A stretch of 8,766 bases of DNA. Origin: Candidatus Kaiserbacteria bacterium RIFCSPLOWO2_01_FULL_54_20 (GTDB taxonomy: Bacteria > Patescibacteriota > Minisyncoccia > Phycocordibacterales > UBA2100). Every line of letters begins with the position of its first letter. Position 1 is the first letter of the stretch. The notes below the pieces were generated by a model. It ran no database searches. It worked only from the letters and a program-made list of their open reading frames with translations, and had not been told where the DNA came from. Both the position numbers and the translations under genes were made by a program. Shown here piece after piece: positions 1 to 4,642 of this stretch. The stretch lies in NCBI GenBank assembly GCA_001783355.1, contig MFMA01000029.1, positions 1 to 8,766 on the forward strand, written 5' to 3'.

Positions 1-31
1 GTTCACTAATAGTACGCGGTAGCGGGCTCAT
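1..31 (-). CDS. Start of an unidentified gene leaving the left edge
   Basis: Reading leftwards, an ATG at 31-29 opens ten codons (MSPLPRTISE) without a stop before the window ends. A textbook ribosome binding site AAGGAG lies at 45-40 on the minus strand, eight bases before the ATG, which is the main reason to believe in this gene. It lies downstream of ilvA on the same strand, about 128 bases after its stop. The TISE residues resemble the beginning of LeuC/aconitase-type dehydratase subunits, which would suit a branched-chain amino acid context, but ten residues cannot establish that. Treat the product as unknown. Confidence 0.5.
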   Translation of the reverse strand, partial: MSPLPRTISE

Positions 32-120
32 GGAGTCTGCTCCTTCAGCTCACCTTGGTTGAATGGGAGAACAGTGGAAAGGGTTCAGGTCTACTCCTTG
101 CCGAAAGAACTCTTACTGAC

Positions 121-163
121 CTGATTGCGGCGGCCGAGTACAAGCTCGGCCGCCGTGTATCAG
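121..163 (-). terminator. Strong hairpin at the end of ilvA
   Basis: CGGCGGCCGAG (128-138) and CTCGGCCGCCG (145-155) form a perfect 11-bp stem around the loop TACAAG. CTGAT (121-125) and ATCAG (159-163) extend it past a small internal loop, so the ilvA stop codon (162-160) sits in the lower stem. No T-run follows in either direction, so it is not a clean intrinsic terminator. It may be a weak terminator, a 3'-end stabiliser of the ridA-ilvA message, or part of the leader of the next gene. Confidence 0.45.
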
Positions 164-1410
164 ATCAGAAAGCGGAAAACGGGACTGTCTTTCTCCAGAA
201 GCTCGAACGACATGCCGAGCTTTTTCATGCGCCTCAGAAGCGGCTGCAGGTGCTCCTTTTTCCGGAGCTCGATGCCGATGAGCGCGGGCCCATTCTCACG
301 GTTGTTCTTCTTCGTATATTCGAAGAGTGTGATGTCATCGGTCGGGCCCAAGGCCTCGTCTAGAAATCGGCGGAGTGCCCCCGGCCTCTGCGAAAAGTTG
401 ACCATGAAATAGTGCTTCAGGCCCTGGTAGACGAGACTGCGCTCGATGACTTCCGGATAGCGGCTGATGTCGTTGTTGCCGCCGGAGACGAGGCACACGA
501 CCGTCTTGCCTTTTATTTTTCCCGCGAGCTCATCGAGCGCGGCAATCGAGAGCGCGCCCGCCGGCTCTGCGACGATGCCGTCGCGCTGGTAGAGCGATAT
601 CATTTCCTGGCACACCTTTCCTTCCGGGACGACTACCATGCGGTCGATGACCCTGCGCGCAATACTGAACGCAAAATCGCCGATCGTCTTTACGGCCGTA
701 CCATCAACGAATGTGTCGACAGTATCAAGCGAAACAACTTTCCCCGCTTTGAGTGAGCGGTACATGCCGGCTGCCCCTGTCGCTTCGACACCGATTATTT
801 TTGCGGACGGGCATTTCGCTTTGAGGTACGCGCCGAGCCCTGCGACGAGCCCGCCGCCGCCAACAGGCACGACGACGTAATCGGGGCATTCCTTGAACTG
901 TTCGAGTATCTCGGCGCCGACCGTCCCCTGCCCTGCAATAACCAGCGGGTCGTTGAAGGGATGGATAAAGGTCATCCGTTTCGATTCGGACATCTGCCGG
1001 GCGGCACGCGATGCCTCGTCAAAACTGTCGCCGGTGAGCTCGATGGTCGCCCATTTCCCTCCGAGCGCCTGCACGCGGTCTATTTTTTGTCGCGGCGTGT
1101 TCTTGGGCATAAAAATCGTCCCGTGTACTTTGAGTGCGGCGCAGCCGAATGCGACGCCCTGCGCGTGGTTGCCGGCGGAAGCACATACGATGCCGCGCTT
1201 TTTCTCTGCGGGCGTGAGGTAGCGCATGCGGTTGTATGCGCCGCGCAATTTGTACGACCGCACGACCTGCAGGTCCTCGCGCTTGAGATATACCTTCGCG
1301 CCATATCGCTCGGAAAGGCCGCGATTGAAAATGAGCGGAGTTTCCTTCACGACCCCGCGCAGCGCTTCGCGTGCGTCGTCGACCATCTTCACGTTGAATG
1401 TTTGCGGCAT
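160..1410 (-). CDS. ilvA: Threonine ammonia-lyase (threonine deaminase), short form with one ACT-like domain
   Basis: A 416-residue PLP enzyme that converts threonine to 2-oxobutanoate and ammonia, the committed step to isoleucine, in the cytosol. Seen in the sequence: the fold-II PLP lysine in SYKLRGA (K54), the substrate loop SAGNHAQG (78-85), the phosphate-binding glycine run VGGGGLVAG (183-191) and SGGNND (309-314). Residues about 333-416 (HYFMVNFSQRPGALRRF onward) form one C-terminal ACT-like regulatory domain, as in the shorter IlvA type rather than the two-domain E. coli type. The ACT-like domain suggests allosteric control by branched-chain amino acids, as known for the family. It lies 120 bases after ridA on the same strand, with a 52-nt palindrome in the gap. 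No good Shine-Dalgarno precedes the ATG. A catabolic threonine dehydratase is the alternative; the isoleucine-rich leader peptide upstream of the operon favours biosynthesis. Confidence 0.95.
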   Translation of the reverse strand: MPQTFNVKMVDDAREALRGVVKETPLIFNRGLSERYGAKVYLKREDLQVVRSYKLRGAYNRMRYLTPAEKKRGIVCASAGNHAQGVAFGCAALKVHGTIFMPKNTPRQKIDRVQALGGKWATIELTGDSFDEASRAARQMSESKRMTFIHPFNDPLVIAGQGTVGAEILEQFKECPDYVVVPVGGGGLVAGLGAYLKAKCPSAKIIGVEATGAAGMYRSLKAGKVVSLDTVDTFVDGTAVKTIGDFAFSIARRVIDRMVVVPEGKVCQEMISLYQRDGIVAEPAGALSIAALDELAGKIKGKTVVCLVSGGNNDISRYPEVIERSLVYQGLKHYFMVNFSQRPGALRRFLDEALGPTDDITLFEYTKKNNRENGPALIGIELRKKEHLQPLLRRMKKLGMSFELLEKDSPVFRFLI

Positions 1411-1455
1411 GTTAGTTTTTCTTAGCGAGTTCTAACGAGTTTAGAAACAACTTAC

Positions 1456-1507
1456 ACCCTGTTAAATGCGGCAAAGCCGCCCCGCCTTCGGCGGGATTTA
1501 ACAGGGT
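1456..1507. repeat. 52-nt perfect three-way-junction palindrome between ridA and ilvA
   Basis: The outer arms ACCCTGTTAAAT (1456-1467) and ATTTAACAGGGT (1496-1507) are exact reverse complements. Everything between them folds into two perfect hairpins: GCGGC-AAA-GCCGC (1468-1480) and CCCGCC-TTC-GGCGGG (1481-1495). Only the two loops stay unpaired, so the unit is a gapless three-way junction in DNA cruciform or RNA. The ACCCTGTT ends are shared with the element at 4642-4774. No target duplication is evident. It is probably a member of a dispersed intergenic palindromic repeat family; it could also terminate or process the ridA-ilvA message. Confidence 0.75.
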
Positions 1508-1530
1508 CAAGAATATATAATTCGCTCTGC

Positions 1531-1917
1531 TCATAACATCTTCTTGAGATACGCTACGCACGATATCTCTACGAGAGCGTTCTTGGGTAGTTCGGAGACG
1601 CCAACGGTCACGCGAGCCGGTTTGTACTCGCCAAAAAAATCTGCGTACACCTCATTCATCCCTTTGAAATCCGCCATTGAGCGCAAATAGACATTGACGC
1701 TTGTCACCTTGGAGAAGCTCACGCCCGCCGACTCAAGTACCGCTCCAAGATTTTTTAAAACACGCTCCGTCTGTTCCTTTATCCCGCCCGCGACCAGCTC
1801 CCCCGTCTGCGGGTCGAGCGGTATCTGTCCCGAGCAAAACACGAAGTCTCCCGCGACCACTGCCTGCGAATATGGCCCGATGGCCTTTGGCGCTTTTTCT
1901 GTTTGCACCGTTTTCAT
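1531..1917 (-). CDS. ridA: RidA family enamine/imine deaminase (YjgF/YER057c/UK114)
   Basis: A 128-residue protein of the usual RidA length. RidA hydrolyses the reactive 2-aminoacrylate and 2-aminocrotonate enamines released by PLP dehydratases such as IlvA, giving the 2-oxo acid and ammonia. Seen: the N-terminal AIGPYSQAV (12-20), the CSGQIPLDPQTGE stretch (28-40), and the signature KPARVTVGVSELPKNALVEI with the conserved substrate-binding Arg at 102 and Glu at 117. It is the first gene of the ridA-ilvA pair, so the enzyme that makes the enamine and the one that clears it are co-produced. The region before the ATG is AT-rich without a Shine-Dalgarno, so initiation is unusual or driven by a short or leaderless transcript. 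Expression is probably controlled by the leader-peptide attenuator at 2018-2127. Confidence 0.95.
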   Translation of the reverse strand: MKTVQTEKAPKAIGPYSQAVVAGDFVFCSGQIPLDPQTGELVAGGIKEQTERVLKNLGAVLESAGVSFSKVTSVNVYLRSMADFKGMNEVYADFFGEYKPARVTVGVSELPKNALVEISCVAYLKKML

Positions 1918-1927
1918 ATTGATAATG

Positions 1928-2020
1928 TTTATTAACTAATCGCTTCGCTCTTTTTCCCGTCGCTGGCTCGGAAGTGTAAAAGCAAGCTTTTCCACTCCTC
2001 TCGCTGCGCTAGGTAATAAA
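1928..2020. repeat. Possible 93-bp element with imperfect terminal inverted repeats
   Basis: TTTATTAACTA (1928-1938) and TAGGTAATAAA (2010-2020) are inverted copies matching at 10 of 11 positions. Inside is a hairpin at 1974-1995 (GTGTAAAAGC and GCTTTTCCAC around AA, one mismatch). The similar flanks CGCTTCGCTC and CTCGCTGCGC add weak symmetry. It fills most of the stretch between the attenuator hairpin and ridA and overlaps three bases of that hairpin. It may be another palindromic insertion; the short arms make this uncertain. Confidence 0.35.
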
Positions 2021-2046
2021 CCAGCCCCCTTTTGGGAGGCTGGTTT
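2018..2046 (-). terminator. Attenuator terminator hairpin upstream of ridA
   Basis: On the minus strand, AAACCAGCC, a bulged T, CCC, the loop AAAA, then GGG and GGCTGGTTT form a 12-bp stem followed by ATTACC, giving a modest U-rich tail (UUUAUU). The strand CAGCCTCCC (2042-2034) can instead pair with GGGAGTCTG (2083-2075) at the end of the leader peptide, with one mismatch, which would prevent this terminator. It lies about 100 bases before ridA. Confidence 0.6.
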
Positions 2047-2073
2047 GCGGTTGCTTGGAGAAGTAATCGCAGA

Positions 2074-2127
2074 TCAGACTCCCGAGGGAGCGGTAATAAT
2101 CGCGATAATACCGATTGCCTGCTTCAT
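2074..2127 (-). CDS. Isoleucine-rich leader peptide of the ridA-ilvA attenuator
   Basis: The minus-strand frame from ATG 2127-2125 to TGA 2076-2074 reads MKQAIGIIAIITAPSGV: 17 residues with five isoleucines, four of them within IIAII. A promoter with TTGACA and TAGATT spaced 17 bases places the transcription start at about 2128, so the peptide would be translated from a leaderless or nearly leaderless end. Its last codons contain CTCCC-TC-GGGAG (2090-2079), a hairpin whose second strand overlaps the stop codon and can also pair with the terminator strand downstream. This is the standard layout of translation-dependent attenuation: stalling at isoleucine codons would mask CTCCC, free GGGAG to form the antiterminator and let ridA-ilvA be transcribed. 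The peptide itself is expected to have no other role. Identification rests on codons and pairing, not on homology. Confidence 0.7.
   Translation of the reverse strand: MKQAIGIIAIITAPSGV
2092..2112. other. Pseudo-palindrome GGTAATAA TCGCGA TAATACC
   Basis: A near-symmetric sequence centred on TCGCGA with GGTA and TACC ends. It overlaps the isoleucine codons of the leader peptide, and in RNA it could form a small hairpin that pauses polymerase early in the leader. A protein operator is the other reading. The symmetry may partly be a by-product of ATT/ATC codons around GCG. Confidence 0.3.
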
Positions 2128-2134
2128 TAGGCCA

Positions 2135-2163
2135 AATCTAGCCAAATAGGCTTCTCATGTCAA
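2135..2163 (-). promoter_or_regulatory. Promoter for the leader peptide and ridA-ilvA
   Basis: On the minus strand a perfect -35 TTGACA (2163-2158) is followed after 17 bases by TAGATT (2140-2135), a fair -10. The predicted start falls at about 2128, right at the leader peptide ATG. The -35 lies in the left arm of the 2158-2193 palindrome. Confidence 0.6.
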
Positions 2164-2193
2164 GCCTGCCTGCCAGCAGGCAGGCCATTGACA
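2158..2193. repeat. Long hairpin carrying outward-facing -35 boxes on both arms
   Basis: TGTCAA (2158-2163), GCCTGCCTG (2164-2172), loop CCAG, CAGGCAGGC (2177-2185), two bulged bases, TTGACA (2188-2193). This is a 15-bp stem with one bulge. Each outer arm reads TTGACA outward, so the palindrome supplies the -35 element of two divergent promoters, one towards ridA-ilvA and one towards the T-box leader. Confidence 0.7.
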
Positions 2194-2215
2194 CCCTGCC
2201 GTGGGTAGGTAGATT
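2188..2215 (+). promoter_or_regulatory. Promoter for the T-box leader
   Basis: TTGACA (2188-2193), 16 bases, then TAGATT (2210-2215), the same -10 hexamer as in the divergent partner. A start near 2222 would give a leader of about 270 nt up to the terminator, a normal size for a T-box. Confidence 0.55.
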
Positions 2216-2221
2216 GGAGGT

Positions 2222-2490
2222 AGGTAAAGCCTTTGATCCGGTTCCTGGGGTATGCCCCGGGGTTCGGGCCGGATCGTTCCCTTGCATAGTCGAGGAACAA
2301 GGTGGTTTCTGCGCTAGTGGAAGCCCGGCATCCCCCGTAATCAGGACAACCGATATCTGTAATGAGAGTCGGTAAAAGAATCTCGATGTAATATCGAGAA
2401 AGTAAGGTGGCACCGCGACTCATTCTCAATCGAGAAATGAAATCCGCCCTTATAGCACAAGTGTATTTGTGCTGTGAGGGCGGATTTTTG
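2222..2490 (+). promoter_or_regulatory. T-box leader (tRNA-sensing riboswitch)
   Basis: The antiterminator is unmistakable: TAAGG (2403-2407), the 7-nt T-box bulge TGGCACC (2408-2414) and GCG (2415-2417) pair with CGC (2445-2447) and CCTTA (2448-2452). The same CGCCCTTA is the left strand of a strong terminator, so the two folds exclude each other. A 7-bp stem III (TCTCGAT 2381-2387 with ATCGAGA 2393-2399) sits just before the antiterminator, as usual. ACCGA (2349-2353) with TCGGT (2369-2373) could be a further stem. Upstream lies a dense structured region, including GATCCGG (2235-2241) with CCGGATC (2269-2275) and GGTTTC (2304-2309) with GAAGCC (2320-2325), the latter with a loop reminiscent of the stem I tip. 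The bulge UGGC should pair with a tRNA 3' end GCCA, that is G73; tRNA-Trp is among the tRNAs with G73. I could not place the specifier codon with confidence. It controls the two small genes that follow. The 5' boundary is inferred from the promoter. Confidence 0.8.
2440..2489 (+). terminator. Intrinsic terminator of the T-box switch
   Basis: AAATCCGCCCT (2440-2450) pairs with AGGGCGGATTT (2477-2487), with an inner AGCACAA/TTGTGCT stem (2454-2460 and 2467-2473) and loop GTGTAT. The 3' arm runs straight into a T-run (2485-2489). Its left strand is shared with the T-box antiterminator. Confidence 0.85.
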
Positions 2491-2571
2491 CGTTTGCGTA
2501 AACCGCAATGCAGAAAGGGCCGCCAAGCTCTTTCTGTTCGTTGTCATATAGCAGCTGAAGAGGATAGCCCC

Positions 2572-2880
2572 ATGAACCAACGCGTCGCGCGACGTTTGGC
2601 GCTCAAAGGATTCCCTGAAAACCAGGAGGATGCCCTCAAGCACAAACTCAACGGAACGAGCTCGCACCAGTTCGATATCAAGTTCGAGCCCGGAGAACCC
2701 TTCGTCATCGAAGGCATGATCGAGGTCTGCGAATTCACGGGTCCCGAATTGCTCCCAATCGTTGGCGAGCAAATCGAAGCCATCGTTGGCCCTGAATACG
2801 TGGTCTGCTGTTCAATGAGCGGCCGACCGGACGTTTACTGGAAATCGGCAAATGCCCGGCCGTGTCCAAGCGGGTGGTAA
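2572..2880 (+). CDS. Unknown 102-residue protein, first gene after the T-box
   Basis: I do not recognise this protein. The start is set by the binding site GAAGAGGA ending seven bases before ATG 2572; an upstream in-frame ATG at 2407 lies inside the T-box and is not credible. It looks soluble, with no signal peptide or membrane segment. Predicted order: a basic N-terminus (MNQRVARRLALK), a helix around 18-27, two strands (about 33-39 and 44-53), a helix (about 57-72), a strand (75-82) and a tail with two tryptophans (W90, W102) and three cysteines (C79, C80, C98). The alpha-beta-beta-alpha-beta order and a weak pattern (LK, then H, IKF, G, a second strand with C, a helix, VV) are shared with the next gene, suggesting distant tandem paralogues. 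Control by a tRNA-sensing leader implies a role tied to amino acid supply; the function is not known. Confidence 0.75.
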   Translation: MNQRVARRLALKGFPENQEDALKHKLNGTSSHQFDIKFEPGEPFVIEGMIEVCEFTGPELLPIVGEQIEAIVGPEYVVCCSMSGRPDVYWKSANARPCPSGW

Positions 2881-2884
2881 GGAG
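2881..2884 (+). promoter_or_regulatory. Ribosome binding site that sets the start of the second small gene
   Basis: GGAG directly follows the TAA of the preceding gene and lies nine bases before ATG 2894. An earlier in-frame ATG at 2852 would overlap the upstream gene and lacks such a site, so 2894 is preferred. Confidence 0.7.
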
Positions 2885-2893
2885 AGCAGAACG

Positions 2894-3145
2894 ATGAATA
2901 AGACCGGTATCAATTGCGGTCCCGTTGACGAAAACGACCGCAGAACGCTGAAAACCATCCTCGAGTCGCAGCTCAGGCCGCATCGAATCCGCCCTGAAAT
3001 AAAATGGGATGAGGGCGGGGATGACACGAAAATCCGCCTCGGCGTTCGATGCGAGGAGCATCAGTTCAGCTCCTTTGAGCAGCTTCTTCGAAAGGCCGTC
3101 GAGGATACACCGTTCGAGCGGACGGTTGTCGTCGTGCAAGCCTGA
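2894..3145 (+). CDS. Unknown 83-residue protein, second gene after the T-box
   Basis: Not recognised. It begins 13 bases after the preceding gene and is probably co-transcribed with it. The protein is charged and soluble-looking: a helix around 15-25 (NDRRTLKTILE), a strand with the motif RPEIKWDEGG (33-42), a strand TKIRLGVRC (45-53), a helix FEQLLRKAVE (61-70) and a final strand RTVVVV (76-81). The same order of elements and several matching positions (LK, H, IK plus aromatic, G, C, final V-rich strand) occur in the previous gene, but identity is low. No catalytic motif is visible. A short hairpin terminator follows 19 bases after the stop. Confidence 0.7.
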   Translation: MNKTGINCGPVDENDRRTLKTILESQLRPHRIRPEIKWDEGGDDTKIRLGVRCEEHQFSSFEQLLRKAVEDTPFERTVVVVQA

Positions 3146-3164
3146 ACGAGGAGGCATAACCTGA

Positions 3165-3192
3165 AACAGCGCTGACGCGAGTCAGCGCTGTT
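3165..3192. terminator. Hairpin between the convergent small gene and trpF
   Basis: AACAGCGCTGAC (3165-3176) and GTCAGCGCTGTT (3181-3192) are perfect 12-bp arms around GCGA. On the plus strand TT-CTTTAT follows, a modest T-rich tail, so it best terminates the T-box operon. For trpF, whose stop lies at 3197-3195, no T-run follows the stem on the minus strand. Confidence 0.65.
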
Positions 3193-3194
3193 CT

Positions 3195-3842
3195 TTATGT
3201 GTATTTGGCGACTTTGATGAACGCCCTCACCTTTTCGATATCTTTCGAGCCGTCGGGGTTTGAGACGCCAGAATTCACGTCTACGCCTGCCGGACTGACC
3301 GTCGCAATAGCCTCCGCGACGTTTTCCGGAGTAAGACCGCCTGCGAGGACGACGGGGATGGACACCGACTCGACGATTTTTTTGCTGATATTCCAATCGT
3401 GCGTCTTCCCGCTCCCACCGCGCGCACCTGTCTCTTTATTCAAAGTATCAAGCGCGATGGCATCGGCCGCTCCCTTGTATTCCTTTGCCTTCGCGATAGA
3501 ACTTTCATAGGAGACGTTGAGCACTTTCCATAGTTCCATATATGGAACTGCTTGTTTAATTTCTCGCATCGTTTCGACGGTTACGTCTCCGTACAACTGA
3601 AGGATCCGTGCGCCCGTTTTTCCCGCTATTTCTATGAGCTGTGCCGGTTGCGTTGCACTTGTGACAACGACCGACGAAACTCCACCCGGAAGCATTCGTA
3701 TCATCTCCGCCGCGCTCTCTGGCGTGAGAGGAGAGCGACCTCCGTCGAGGGCGACGTGGAAACCAAGCTCATCGGCCCCGGCCTCATACGCAGCGCGTGC
3801 GTCTTCGATGTTCTTGATGCCGCATATTTTCACTCTCGTCAT
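3195..3842 (-). CDS. trpF: Phosphoribosylanthranilate isomerase
   Basis: A 215-residue single-domain TIM barrel catalysing the Amadori rearrangement of N-(5-phosphoribosyl)anthranilate to the substrate of TrpC, the third tryptophan pathway step. Seen from ATG 3842: VKICGIK at 4-10 with the catalytic Cys7, LDT with the catalytic Asp132, GGSGKTHDW (142-150), VLAGGL (165-170) and GVDVNSGV (186-193) for phosphate binding. The frame extends upstream to a TTG at 3863, but KICGIK normally sits within the first ten residues, so ATG 3842 is chosen. No Shine-Dalgarno is present; the -10-like TATACT sits so close that the message may be leaderless. It diverges from trpC with only 20 bases between the starts, although it acts immediately before TrpC. 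An 18-bp perfect palindrome lies in its coding sequence (3532-3549). Confidence 0.95.
   Translation of the reverse strand: MTRVKICGIKNIEDARAAYEAGADELGFHVALDGGRSPLTPESAAEMIRMLPGGVSSVVVTSATQPAQLIEIAGKTGARILQLYGDVTVETMREIKQAVPYMELWKVLNVSYESSIAKAKEYKGAADAIALDTLNKETGARGGSGKTHDWNISKKIVESVSIPVVLAGGLTPENVAEAIATVSPAGVDVNSGVSNPDGSKDIEKVRAFIKVAKYT
3532..3549. repeat. 18-bp perfect palindrome inside trpF
   Basis: AGTTCCATATATGGAACT is identical to its reverse complement. It encodes V-P-Y-M-E-L around residues 99-104 of TrpF. With equal base frequencies an 18-bp perfect palindrome is expected about 0.03 times in a window of this size. It may be chance, a protein site, or an insertion scar. Confidence 0.6.
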
Positions 3843-3848
3843 GTAGCC

Positions 3849-3856
3849 AGTATACT
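3849..3856. promoter_or_regulatory. Palindromic AGTATACT: candidate shared -10 for trpF and trpC
   Basis: AGTATACT reads the same on both strands and offers TATACT as a -10 in each direction. On the plus strand TATACT (3851-3856) would start transcription at about 3863, the A of the trpC ATG; on the minus strand the start would fall one or two bases before the trpF ATG (3842). The -35 regions on both sides are poor. Neither gene has a Shine-Dalgarno, which fits leaderless messages. Confidence 0.45.
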
Positions 3857-3862
3857 GCACCA

Positions 3863-4642
3863 ATGAGTATTTTGGATGAAATAGTCTCTAAAAAACGCCA
3901 AGAGGTCATGGCGGCTAAAGCCGCGCATCCGCTTGAGGAACTGCAAAAAGAAGCCGAGAATTACAAGCAAGAACGACGACCGTTCCGAAAGCTCCTTGAG
4001 CGCGGACCTGTTCTCGTCGCCGAGATAAAGCCCAGATCCCCTTCTGCCGGTGAACTTGTAGCAGGGTCGCCTCTTGAGGTCGCCGACCTCTACGCGAAGA
4101 GCGGCGCGGATATTATTTCGGTCCTTACCGACAAACCATATTTCGGCGGCTCGTTGGAACTGCTCAAAGAGGTGCGTGCGCGGGTGCCGCAGGCCATTTT
4201 GCGCAAGGATTTCATCATAGACGAATACCAGGTGTACGAAACGCTTCTTAGCGGCGCAGATGCATTCCTCTTAATAGCGAACATCTTGAGCGAGGAGAAT
4301 CTCATAACATTCATGGGGCTTGCCGAGGCGCTCGACCTCGATTATCTCCTCGAGGTACACGATGCCGAGGAGATCGAAAAGGCACTGCGCTCTGGAGCCG
4401 GGCTTATCGGCATAAACAATCGCAATCTGAAATCACTTGCCGTCGACATAGAGACCACGCAAAAGCTCATTCAATACATACCGAGCTACATCCCTGTCGT
4501 GAGCGAGTCTGGGATAGAAACGGCGGCAGACGTGCGAAGGGTGCGCGAATGGGGCGCACGCGGTATCCTGGTAGGAACTTCCATATTGCAGTCGGATAAC
4601 CCGCTCGAAAAGATAAAAGAATTGAAACAAGCGCTCGTATGA
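3863..4642 (+). CDS. trpC: Indole-3-glycerol-phosphate synthase
   Basis: A 259-residue TIM barrel of normal length for a stand-alone TrpC; it decarboxylates and closes the ring of the TrpF product to give indole-3-glycerol phosphate. Seen: AEIKPRSPS (53-61) with catalytic Glu54 and Lys56, LRKDFI (113-118) with catalytic Lys115, LLEVHD (162-167) with Glu164, GINNRNL (183-189) and SESGI (214-218) for active-site and phosphate contacts, and GILVGTSIL (234-242). No Shine-Dalgarno precedes the ATG. The stop codon TGA (4640-4642) uses the first base of the inserted 133-bp element; without that element the stop would overlap the trpB start as ATGA. First gene of trpC-trpB-trpA-transporter. Confidence 0.97.
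   Translation: MSILDEIVSKKRQEVMAAKAAHPLEELQKEAENYKQERRPFRKLLERGPVLVAEIKPRSPSAGELVAGSPLEVADLYAKSGADIISVLTDKPYFGGSLELLKEVRARVPQAILRKDFIIDEYQVYETLLSGADAFLLIANILSEENLITFMGLAEALDLDYLLEVHDAEEIEKALRSGAGLIGINNRNLKSLAVDIETTQKLIQYIPSYIPVVSESGIETAADVRRVREWGARGILVGTSILQSDNPLEKIKELKQALV

Noticed and set aside
961..1425. 154-codon open frame on the plus strand
   Set aside because: Antisense to ilvA, whose motifs are certain; the frame follows from the codon bias of ilvA and has no recognisable features or binding site.
2164..2185. CRISPR repeat or palindromic phage site from the GCCTGCCTG arms
   Set aside because: A single copy with no spaced repeats; no CRISPR-like array occurs anywhere in the window.
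2235..2275. GGTTCG and paired arms suggesting a tRNA or tRNA-like gene
   Set aside because: No acceptor, D and anticodon arms can be assembled; the stems are better explained as part of the T-box leader.
2303..2305. TGG as the tryptophan specifier codon of the T-box (also 2318-2320)
   Set aside because: Both triplets fall at or near the proposed stem I tip rather than the 3' side of a specifier loop, so the assignment cannot be supported.
2254..2313. Possible leader peptide within the T-box leader starting ATGCCCCGG
   Set aside because: No repeated codon for one amino acid and no binding site; the exact T-box antiterminator explains control better.
2407..2571. Upstream extension of the first small gene from ATG 2407
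   Set aside because: It would begin inside the T-box bulge and run through the terminator; the site at 2572 has a Shine-Dalgarno and follows the switch.
3843..3863. Seven-residue extension of TrpF from a TTG
   Set aside because: It overlaps the promoter-like palindrome and would push KICGIK too far from the N-terminus compared with the family.
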